Assembly (NCBI GenBank): GCA_903929765.1
Contig: CAIYVX010000007.1
Coordinates: 1-53,149, forward strand
Direction of reading: 5' to 3'
DNA: 53,149 bases
From: an uncultured Planctomycetia bacterium
GTDB taxonomy: Bacteria > Planctomycetota > Phycisphaerae > FEN-1346 > JAACEH01
The translations under genes and the position numbers were made by a program. Below the pieces are notes generated by a model. That model saw only the letters and a list, made by a program, of their open reading frames with translations, searched no databases and was not told where the DNA came from. The stretch's first letter is position 1; every line of letters starts with the position of its first letter. Below, one piece after another: positions 32,084 to 38,948 of the stretch.

Positions 32084-33883
32084 ATGTTTAGAAAATCAGT
32101 GGCGCTGAGCGTCATGTCGCTAATGATGATTTTCGGCCTGGCGTCGGCAACTCTCCAGGCCGGCACTTCGGCCACACCAGCCACGGCGGCGCCGTCCACG
32201 GCCACCTCGGCGGTCAAGGCCGCACCGGCCACGGCGGCGGAGTTGAAAGGCCGGTTGCTGGAGCTGGCGAGTCGCGGCCAGTTGACCGACGGGGTGATCA
32301 CCCTGTTCAAGCAGTACGCCGAGGCGCATGCCCACGAGAAGTTCGCCCAGGAGGTTCCGGCGAAGTTCTGGACGTGGCTCGACACAGACAAGGCCAGCCG
32401 CGACGCGCTGCTGGTGGCCCTGCACCCCTATTACGACATCGGAGTGGTGCGGAAGCTGATGGCCCTTCAGGAGAAGTTCCCGGACCAGATCAACGACTAC
32501 CGGTCGCTGGCCCTGGCCTTTGCGGTGGTCTACGGCCGCCTGGGCGATAAGCCGCTGACGATGAATTATTTAACGCGTTCTCGGCCCAAAACGGCCCTGC
32601 CGGCGCCGAGCATGGAAGAATCGTTCGAGTATTACGTGAAGAACGAGCGGGCGATGTATTTTCCGATGAAGCGGACGCCGTGGCCGCTGCTGGCCTTCGT
32701 GGCCGACAACGATTTGCCTCTGGCGGACCGGCAGTGGGCTTTGAACCGTTGCGGGAAGCTCGACTATGCTAAGTTCGACAAGGTTTATTACGAGCCGCCC
32801 TACGATGGAACGGCCATCAGCGACCGGGTCGGCAAGCTGGCCGGACAAGATTACACGCTGGAGAACATCCGCAACGACGGGGGAATTTGCGGCGACCGGG
32901 CCTACTACGCCAGCCGCATCTTCAAGTCGCTGGGCGTGCCGAGCCTGTTCGAAATCGGCAAGGGCGACCGGGGCGGCCATGCCTGGGTAAGCTGGATGAA
33001 CCCCAAGGGTGGCGAAGTGGATCTGGCCTTCTCCGGCCGTTTCGACTTCGACAAATATTACACCGGCATCGTTTGGGATCCGACGATTCGCCAGCCGTGC
33101 CTCGACCGCGACGTGCAACTGATGCTGATCGCCGTGCAGCAATCGTACAACGGCTACCAGGAGGCCCTGATCGGTTCCTACGTCTATCGGCTGTGCGCGG
33201 GCGCGGCCCGCAAGCCGGCGGTGGGTTTGCTGAAGGACGCGGTGCGGAATCACAACGCCTACTGCGCGGAACCCTGGCGCGACCTGGCGGCGGCCACGGC
33301 CGAACAGCTCATGCCCCGGGCGGAAGGCGAGCAGATGTTCGACGACATGTTCGGGAAGCTGGCGAAGTACCCGGACCTGACGTTCGAGGCCCTGTCGGAC
33401 GTGCTCAAGCCGCGTCTGGAAGGCTCGGCCGACACCGACCCGGAGACGATCAGCAAGAACCTGCATCTGCTCGACGCGGCGTTCGGACTTTATGAGAAGG
33501 CGAAGCGGCCGGACCTGGCCACGGTGCTGCGCGTCATGCAGGGCCAGTATCTGGAGAAAGTCGGCCGTGGCGAGGACGCCCTGAAGCTCTATGTGACCAA
33601 CAGCGAGAAATACGCCGACCAGCACTACGGCGTGGTCGAACTGTTCGACAGCGCCATGAAGCTGCTGGCGGTTCCGGCCAAGGACGAGTTAAGGATGAAA
33701 TATCTCGACCTGATGGCGCACAAGGTGCCGCAGTACACGTCGGATTTCAACCGGAAGTACAATCTGCCAAATTCTATCTATACCCACGTGGTAGAAGCGT
33801 ACGTGGCGGCGCTGAAGACGGCAGGCAAGACGGCGGAAGCCGAGCAGTGGGCGGGGAAGCTCGACGTGAAGTCGAAGAATTAA
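32084..33883 (+). CDS. Secreted protein with transglutaminase-like core
   Basis: 599 residues. Residues 1-26 form a signal peptide (VALSVMSLMMIFGLASATLQA). After an alanine/threonine linker comes a helical region, then NDGGICGDRAYYASRIFKSLGVPS...GGHAWVSWMNPKGGEVDLAF: Cys269, His299 and Asp313 fit the catalytic triad of the transglutaminase/papain-like fold. The C-terminal 270 residues are helical and may be TPR-like (LYEKAKRPDLATVLRVM, YVAALKTAGKTAEAEQW). Bacterial members are often proteases or peptide cross-linkers acting on cell-wall or secreted proteins; the reaction here is unknown. GGAG lies 7 nt upstream of the start. Confidence 0.82.
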   Translation: MFRKSVALSVMSLMMIFGLASATLQAGTSATPATAAPSTATSAVKAAPATAAELKGRLLELASRGQLTDGVITLFKQYAEAHAHEKFAQEVPAKFWTWLDTDKASRDALLVALHPYYDIGVVRKLMALQEKFPDQINDYRSLALAFAVVYGRLGDKPLTMNYLTRSRPKTALPAPSMEESFEYYVKNERAMYFPMKRTPWPLLAFVADNDLPLADRQWALNRCGKLDYAKFDKVYYEPPYDGTAISDRVGKLAGQDYTLENIRNDGGICGDRAYYASRIFKSLGVPSLFEIGKGDRGGHAWVSWMNPKGGEVDLAFSGRFDFDKYYTGIVWDPTIRQPCLDRDVQLMLIAVQQSYNGYQEALIGSYVYRLCAGAARKPAVGLLKDAVRNHNAYCAEPWRDLAAATAEQLMPRAEGEQMFDDMFGKLAKYPDLTFEALSDVLKPRLEGSADTDPETISKNLHLLDAAFGLYEKAKRPDLATVLRVMQGQYLEKVGRGEDALKLYVTNSEKYADQHYGVVELFDSAMKLLAVPAKDELRMKYLDLMAHKVPQYTSDFNRKYNLPNSIYTHVVEAYVAALKTAGKTAEAEQWAGKLDVKSKN

Positions 33884-33923
33884 GCAAACCGTGGCCCGCA
33901 CGTCGATACATTACTTAGTCTGT

Positions 33924-33979
33924 GTGAAGAAACAGCAACACCCTCACCCTACCCACTCCCGTCAAGGGAGAGGGGTGAT
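33924..33979. repeat. Repeat family C with linker
   Basis: GTGAAGAAACAGCAACA linker followed by CCCTCACCCTACCCACTCCC-GTCAAGGGAGAGGGGTGAT, directly upstream of glmS. Confidence 0.82.
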
Positions 33980-33999
33980 ACTATTGAAGGGAGCATAGG

Positions 34000-35829
34000 A
34001 TGTGCGGAATCGTGGCGTACATTGGCGCTCGTGAGGCGGAACCGATCCTGGTGGAAGGGCTGAAGCGGTTGGAGTACCGAGGGTACGACTCGGCGGGGGT
34101 GGCCATCCTGTGCGGGGACGGCTTGCGCGTGGTGAAAGAGGTGGGGCGAATCTCGCGGCTGGAGACCCTGCTGGTCGAGCGGCGCTGCGCGGAAGGCAAA
34201 CTGGGCATCGCCCATACGCGCTGGGCGACGCACGGGGCGCCGACGGTGGAGAACGCCCATCCGCACACGGACATGTCGGGCAAACTGGCCGTGGTCCACA
34301 ACGGCATCATCGACAATCATGTGGCGTTGCGGAAACTGCTGGAGTCCGAGGGCGTGGTCTTCAAGACGCAGACCGACACGGAGGTTTTGCCGCACCTGTT
34401 TGCGAAATATTACAAGGGCGACCTGGCCGAGGCGGTGCGGCTGGGGCTGAAGGACGTGCGAGGAACTTACGGGATTGCCGTGGTGCACGCGGACCAGCCG
34501 GACGTGCTGGTGGCGGCGCGGAACGGCAGCCCGCTGATCGTGGGCGTGGGCGACGGGGAGTATCTGGTGGCGAGCGACGCGTCGGCGATCATCGCCCATA
34601 CGACGCGGGTCATCTATCTGGAAGACCGGGAAATGGCCTCGATGTCGCGGGAGGGGTTCCAGACGACGAACATCGAGGCGGTGCCGACGACGAAAGAGAT
34701 TCAGCAGGTGGAGTGGGACCTGGAGGAGATCGAGAAGAAGGGTTACGCCCACTTCATGCTGAAGGAGATTTGCGAACAGCCGGAGAGCCTGTCGAACACG
34801 CTGCGCGGGCGGCTGAATTTCGAGGACGGCCAGGCGGTGCTGGGCGGGTTGACGGCCTGCGCGAAGGAGTTGACGCGGGCGCGACGGATCATCCTGACGG
34901 GCTGCGGGACGGCTTGGCACGCCTGCCTGGTGGGCGAGTGCATGCTGGAGGACCTGGCGCGGATTCCCTGCGAGGTGGAATATGCCAGCGAACTGCGGTA
35001 TCGCAATCCGATCATCGAGGACGGGACGGTGGTGATCGCCATCAGCCAGAGCGGCGAGACGGCCGACACGCTGGCGGCGGTGCGCGAGGTGCGCCGCAAG
35101 GGGGCGCTGGTGCTGGGCATCGTAAACGTGGTGGGTTCGAGCATCGCCCGGGAGACGGACATCGGGGTCTATCTGCACGCGGGGCCGGAAATCGGCGTGG
35201 CCAGCACCAAGGCTTTCACCAGCCAGTTGATGGTGCTGGTGCTGACGACACTGTTCCTGGGCCGCCGGCGGCACATGGCCCAGCACCAGGCCCTGGAACT
35301 GATCAAGGGCGTGTCGGAGGTGCCCAACCAAATCCGGCGGATTCTGGAGCGGGCCGGCGAGGTGGAGGAGATCGCCCGGCGGTACAAGGACCGGGAGAAC
35401 TGGCTCTATCTGGGGCGCGGGTATAACTTCCCGGTGGCCCTGGAAGGGGCGCTGAAGCTGAAGGAAATCAGCTATGTCCATGCCGAGGGCTTGCCGGCGG
35501 CGGAGATGAAGCACGGGCCGATCGCCCTGATCACCAAGGGCATGCCGGTGGTCTTCCTGGCCAACCGGGGCCTGCAATACGAAAAGATCATGAGCAACAT
35601 CGAAGAGGTGAAGTCGCGCGGCGGGGTGGTCATCGCCATCGCCACCGAGGGCGACGAGGAGATTTCGCAGCGCGCGGACCACGTCATCCGCGTGCCGGAC
35701 GTGGCGGAACCGCTTCAGCCGCTCCTGAACGTGGTGCCGCTGCAACTGCTGGCCTATCACGTCGCGGTGCTGCGGGGCTGCGCGGTGGACAAGCCACGGA
35801 ATTTGGCGAAGAGCGTGACGGTGGAGTGA
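34000..35829 (+). CDS. glmS: Glutamine-fructose-6-phosphate aminotransferase (isomerising)
   Basis: Makes glucosamine-6-phosphate from fructose-6-phosphate and glutamine, the entry to UDP-GlcNAc for peptidoglycan and lipopolysaccharide. The 609-residue protein begins MCGIVAYIG (Cys2 is the N-terminal nucleophile of the glutaminase domain), followed by EYRGYDSAG, HTRWATHG and two SIS domains (ILTGCGTAWHACLVGE, ISQSGETADTLAA, and ASTKAFTSQL), ending DKPRNLAKSVTVE as expected. Length is standard. GGGAG precedes the ATG at 34000. No glmS ribozyme is seen in the short leader. Confidence 0.97.
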   Translation: MCGIVAYIGAREAEPILVEGLKRLEYRGYDSAGVAILCGDGLRVVKEVGRISRLETLLVERRCAEGKLGIAHTRWATHGAPTVENAHPHTDMSGKLAVVHNGIIDNHVALRKLLESEGVVFKTQTDTEVLPHLFAKYYKGDLAEAVRLGLKDVRGTYGIAVVHADQPDVLVAARNGSPLIVGVGDGEYLVASDASAIIAHTTRVIYLEDREMASMSREGFQTTNIEAVPTTKEIQQVEWDLEEIEKKGYAHFMLKEICEQPESLSNTLRGRLNFEDGQAVLGGLTACAKELTRARRIILTGCGTAWHACLVGECMLEDLARIPCEVEYASELRYRNPIIEDGTVVIAISQSGETADTLAAVREVRRKGALVLGIVNVVGSSIARETDIGVYLHAGPEIGVASTKAFTSQLMVLVLTTLFLGRRRHMAQHQALELIKGVSEVPNQIRRILERAGEVEEIARRYKDRENWLYLGRGYNFPVALEGALKLKEISYVHAEGLPAAEMKHGPIALITKGMPVVFLANRGLQYEKIMSNIEEVKSRGGVVIAIATEGDEEISQRADHVIRVPDVAEPLQPLLNVVPLQLLAYHVAVLRGCAVDKPRNLAKSVTVE

Positions 35830-35893
35830 AAAATTAAAAATGCAAAATTAAAAATGCAAAATTGAAAAGCAACAGCAACAGCAAAAAAAGAAA
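35829..35893. repeat. A-rich tandem tract plus linker
   Basis: Three copies of AAAATTAAAAATGCA / AAAATTG followed by the AAAAGCAACAGCAACAGCAA linker that also joins the palindromic repeats elsewhere. It begins right after the glmS stop. Confidence 0.8.
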
Positions 35894-35920
35894 GCCCGGC
35901 TCGGTGAGCCGGGCTTTCGC
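35883..35920 (-). terminator. Terminator for the 6S RNA (usable in both directions)
   Basis: GAAAGCCCGGCTC GGT GAGCCGGGCTTTC, a 13-pair stem. On the minus strand it is followed by TTTTTTT and sits ~10 nt past the 6S RNA; on the plus strand it follows glmS and could also stop its transcription. Confidence 0.92.
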
Positions 35921-35928
35921 CATATAAG

Positions 35929-36106
35929 AACCTCCACCTCAAGGCCGTAAGGGACAGTTGAAATCAACCCACTCATAAGGTGGGCTTGGCGCCTCGTGGT
36001 CCGGGTTCCCTCCCGAAGGAGGCGTACCCTGCACGAAGCAGCACTCGCCCCGGGTGAGTTTATCGGTTGTTTCAATAAAGCCCGAAGTACGCACCAGGCA
36101 GAGGTT
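35929..36106 (-). ncRNA. ssrS: 6S RNA
   Basis: A ~178-nt transcript on the minus strand. Its ends pair (AACCTC at the 5' end, GAGGTT at the 3' end), and in order it contains ACAACCGATAAACTC (the conserved CCGATAA of the 5' side), a central GC-rich hairpin (CGCCTCCTTCGGGAGG), and CCCACCTT...CCCTTACGGCC on the 3' side, matching the conserved CACCUU...GGGUUACGGCC part of the 6S consensus as I recall it. A strong terminator follows within about 10 nt. 6S RNA mimics an open promoter and sequesters housekeeping RNA polymerase. Exact ends are approximate; no covariance search was possible. Confidence 0.85.
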
Positions 36107-36196
36107 ATATTCACTTGTCAGGAGCACTTCCTCTTCTCACCACATTATATCCTATCGGCGCAGACGAGGCAAAACTTTAGGAAAGGCAGCAACAGC

Positions 36197-36308
36197 AGGC
36201 TTCAGACCTCAGACTTCAGGAACGGCGAAAGAAGATGAAAAGGCCTCCCCCAGCAGCGATGGGGGGCTTCAAAAGCAAAGGCAACAAAAGAAGAACAAGA
36301 AGAAGAAA
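36197..36308. repeat. Composite repeat cluster upstream of the GT39 gene
   Basis: GGCTTCAGACCTCAGACTTC (D-type), an A/G linker, the family B palindrome CCTCCCCCAGCAGCGATGGG-GGGCTTC (36244-36270), then the AAAAGCAAAGGCAACAAAAG-AAGAACAAGAAGAAG linker to 36308. The promoter of the next gene starts immediately after. Confidence 0.85.
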
Positions 36309-36337
36309 TTGTCAGGACGCGGAGCGGTTTCTATAAT
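36309..36337 (+). promoter_or_regulatory. Promoter of the glycosyltransferase operon
   Basis: TTGTCA (36309-36314), 17-nt spacer, perfect TATAAT (36332-36337), about 45 nt upstream of the ATG at 36384. It abuts the repeat cluster. Confidence 0.75.
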
Positions 36338-36383
36338 GCTCTGCGGCAAACGGCTGGACACTGTTGGTAAAGAGGAGGTACAC

Positions 36384-38150
36384 ATGGCCACTGAAGCGCG
36401 ACCAGCGGAAATATCCAAGACCACGGAGCGCGGCGGGTCACGCCTCAGGCCGTGGCTGGTGCTGGTCCTGCTGGCGGCCATTCTGCTGGTTTTCATAAAC
36501 AAGGCCATGACCATCGACGACCCGCTGTTCATCTGGACGGCGCAGCACCTCCAGAAACATCCGGGCGATCCGTTCGGCTTCGAGAAGCAATGGTTCGCGA
36601 TTTCGCAGTCAGGGCTGGAGATTGTGCAGAACCCGCCGCTGACGAGCTACTGGCTGGCCCTGGCCGGCCTGGTGACGTGGAACGAATGGTGGCTGCACCT
36701 GGCGATGCTGCCCTTTGCCCTGCTGACGGTCTGGGGAACGATCCGGCTGGCGCGTCTGGTGGGGGCGGATCCGTTCTGGGCGGCGCTGCTGACGGTGGGC
36801 ACGGCCGGGTTTCTGGTCTCCTCGACCACGGTGATGTGCGACGTGACGATGACCTGCGGCTTTGTCTGGACGATCGTGCTCTGGCTGGAAGGAATGAACC
36901 GGCGGAGCATGGGGATCCTCGTGGCGGCGGCGGTGGTGGCCGGGCTGACGATGTTCGCGAAGTATTTCGGTCTGGCCCTGGTGCCGCTCCTGGCGACGTA
37001 CACGATCATCCGGGAGAGGCAGCCGACGCGGTCGCTCTGGCCGCTGGCGGTGACGATGGCGATGATCCTGGCCTGGCACTCCTGGACGGAGAACCTGTAC
37101 GGCCTGTCGCACGTGCTGGGGGCCAGCCAGTACGCCACCAAGTTCAAGGAACATTTCGACAGCATGGGGCGGTATTACGCGGGCGTGGCGTTCCTGGGCG
37201 GGTGCATCCTCTGGCCGCTGGTGGTGGCCCTGGGTCGCGGCGGGTGGATCGGGCGGTTCGTGCTGCTGTTGGCGATGCCGCTGGGGGCGATTCTGTTCGA
37301 CGGACTGTATATCGGCAAGGAACAGCATGCGCCGTCGCCGCCGACGACCTCATACCTCCTGGGGGCGATATTTTTCGCGGCCGGCGCAGCGGTGTTCTGG
37401 CTGCTGGGCACTTATTGGTGGCGGAATCGGCACAAGCCGGAGGCCTGGCTGTTGGGACTGTGGTCTCTGGGCACAATTATTTTTCTGATCTTCGTCAACT
37501 GGACAGTTGCGGCGCGAAGCCTGCTGCCGATGATTCCGGCACTGGCGGTGATGGCGGCGATGCGCGATGGGAACGAGGATGAGAAGTGGCGGCAACCGGC
37601 CCGTGACAAGATCAGAGCAGTAAAACCACAACTCGCCTTGCTGTTGCCGGCGGCGGGCGCAATCGGTCTGGTCGTGGCCCTGGCGACGACGTGGGCGGAT
37701 GCCGACTGGGCGGGAAAAATCCGCGATCAGGCAGCGCGGCTGACGGCCGAGTACAAGGCTCAGGGCAAGGAGATTCGGTTTCAGGGCCATTGGGGCTGGC
37801 AGTACTACATGCAACTCTACGGCGGGCGGATTATTGATAGTCGGGCCGTTCAATATGTGCAGTATGCCCAGGAGTATGACCCGGTGCCGGCCAATGGCGT
37901 GATGCTCATGCCCGGCAACAACTGCAACGAATGGCCGCCGAACCCGGCCCTCTGGCGGCACGCGGGAACGGTTGAGGATCAGTCGGGGGCGGGGATTTAC
38001 GTGATGGACTCGGGTTGCAATGCCGGGTATTACAGCCATATTCTGGGCCTGTTGCCGCTGGCCTTCACGACGGAGAAACCGGACAAGTATTACATTTTCG
38101 AGGCGGTGGGCGGCGCGCCGCGCGGGGCGACGCCGATTCCTTACCGATAA
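36384..38150 (+). CDS. GT39/GT83-like integral-membrane glycosyltransferase
   Basis: 588 residues from ATG 36384 behind GAGGAGG. About eleven hydrophobic segments (for example LVLVLLAAILLVFINKAM, VAFLGGCILWPLVVALG, LGTIIFLIFVNWTV) and the first-loop acidic motif MTIDDPLFIWTAQHLQKHPGDPFGFE are typical of GT-C enzymes such as ArnT and protein mannosyltransferases, which use polyprenyl-phosphate sugars at the outer face of the inner membrane. The C-terminal ~150 residues are extracytoplasmic. The next gene, 14 nt on, encodes a GT2 enzyme of the kind that makes the polyprenyl sugar, which supports a two-step pathway. Acceptor unknown. Confidence 0.87.
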   Translation: MATEARPAEISKTTERGGSRLRPWLVLVLLAAILLVFINKAMTIDDPLFIWTAQHLQKHPGDPFGFEKQWFAISQSGLEIVQNPPLTSYWLALAGLVTWNEWWLHLAMLPFALLTVWGTIRLARLVGADPFWAALLTVGTAGFLVSSTTVMCDVTMTCGFVWTIVLWLEGMNRRSMGILVAAAVVAGLTMFAKYFGLALVPLLATYTIIRERQPTRSLWPLAVTMAMILAWHSWTENLYGLSHVLGASQYATKFKEHFDSMGRYYAGVAFLGGCILWPLVVALGRGGWIGRFVLLLAMPLGAILFDGLYIGKEQHAPSPPTTSYLLGAIFFAAGAAVFWLLGTYWWRNRHKPEAWLLGLWSLGTIIFLIFVNWTVAARSLLPMIPALAVMAAMRDGNEDEKWRQPARDKIRAVKPQLALLLPAAGAIGLVVALATTWADADWAGKIRDQAARLTAEYKAQGKEIRFQGHWGWQYYMQLYGGRIIDSRAVQYVQYAQEYDPVPANGVMLMPGNNCNEWPPNPALWRHAGTVEDQSGAGIYVMDSGCNAGYYSHILGLLPLAFTTEKPDKYYIFEAVGGAPRGATPIPYR

Positions 38151-38164
38151 ACACGGAGACACAA

Positions 38165-38917
38165 GTGAGCGATAAAAAAGTGATCGTGGTCATGCCGGCC
38201 TACAACGCCGAGGCGACCGTGGAGAAGACCGTCCGGGACATGCCGGCGGGCAGCTTCGATGAAATCATTCTGGTCGACGATTGCAGCAAGGACCGCACGG
38301 CCGAGGTGGCTCGCGGGCTGGGCCTCACCGTAGTGCAGCACCAGAAGAACCGCGGTTACGGCGGCAATCAAAAAACCTGCTACGACACGGCCCTGGCTCA
38401 CGGCGCCGATTTCATCGTGATGATCCACCCGGATTATCAGTACGATTCGCGGCTGCTGCCTTATGTGGTGGGCTTCCTGAAGACGGGCATCTGCGACGTG
38501 CTGCTGGGCAGCCGCATCCGCACGCGGGCCCAGGCCATCGGCTCGGGCATGCCGCCGATCAAATATTACTCGAACCGCTTTCTGAGCCTGGTCGAGAACG
38601 TCGTCATGGGACAGAACCTGGCGGAATGGCACTCGGGCTACCGGGCCTACACGCGGAAGGTGCTGGAGACGGTGCCATACAATAACAACAGCGACGATTT
38701 CGTCTTCGACGCCCAGTTCCTGGCCCAGGCGGTCCATTTCGGGTTCGAGATCGGCGACGTGCCGGTGCCGTGCCGGTACATGGAAGAGGCTTCGAGCATC
38801 AACCTGAGCCGGTCGATCACCTACGGCGTAGGTTGCCTGCGTGTGGCGGGCCGGTACTGGCTGCACGAACATCATCTGCTGAAATACGGGATTATGGCAG
38901 CGCCGGCAGGAAAATAG
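38165..38917 (+). CDS. GT2 glycosyltransferase (dolichyl-phosphate-sugar synthase-like)
   Basis: 250 residues. The GT-A fold shows VIVVMPAYNAEATVEKTV, the DXD-type VDDCSKDRT, the NRGYGGNQKTCYDTAL segment and SGYRAYTRKVLETVPY. No membrane helices are present, so it is a soluble or peripheral enzyme such as those transferring a sugar from a nucleotide sugar to polyprenyl phosphate. The start is a GTG at 38165 with GGAG 6 nt upstream. It follows the GT39-like gene by 14 nt in one operon and probably supplies its donor. Confidence 0.92.
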   Translation: MSDKKVIVVMPAYNAEATVEKTVRDMPAGSFDEIILVDDCSKDRTAEVARGLGLTVVQHQKNRGYGGNQKTCYDTALAHGADFIVMIHPDYQYDSRLLPYVVGFLKTGICDVLLGSRIRTRAQAIGSGMPPIKYYSNRFLSLVENVVMGQNLAEWHSGYRAYTRKVLETVPYNNNSDDFVFDAQFLAQAVHFGFEIGDVPVPCRYMEEASSINLSRSITYGVGCLRVAGRYWLHEHHLLKYGIMAAPAGK

Positions 38918-38948
38918 ATTGTCGGCAAACCGGCCGGGTTCCACAAAC

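Noticed and set aside
33900-34000. glmS ribozyme in front of glmS
   Set aside because: The leader is filled by a repeat and is too short; no ribozyme core could be recognised.
33949-35760. 603-residue open frame on the minus strand opposite glmS
   Set aside because: It is a frame shadow of the GC-rich glmS gene: rich in Arg, His, Gln and Pro, with no domain, while glmS on the other strand matches its family over the full length.
35929-36106. SRP RNA, tmRNA or RNase P RNA instead of 6S RNA
   Set aside because: The SRP GGAAGGAAGCAGC loop, the tmRNA resume sequence with its tRNA-like ends and the RNase P GAGGAAAGTCC block are all absent, whereas the 6S blocks CCGATAA and CACCTT...TTACGGCC are present in order.
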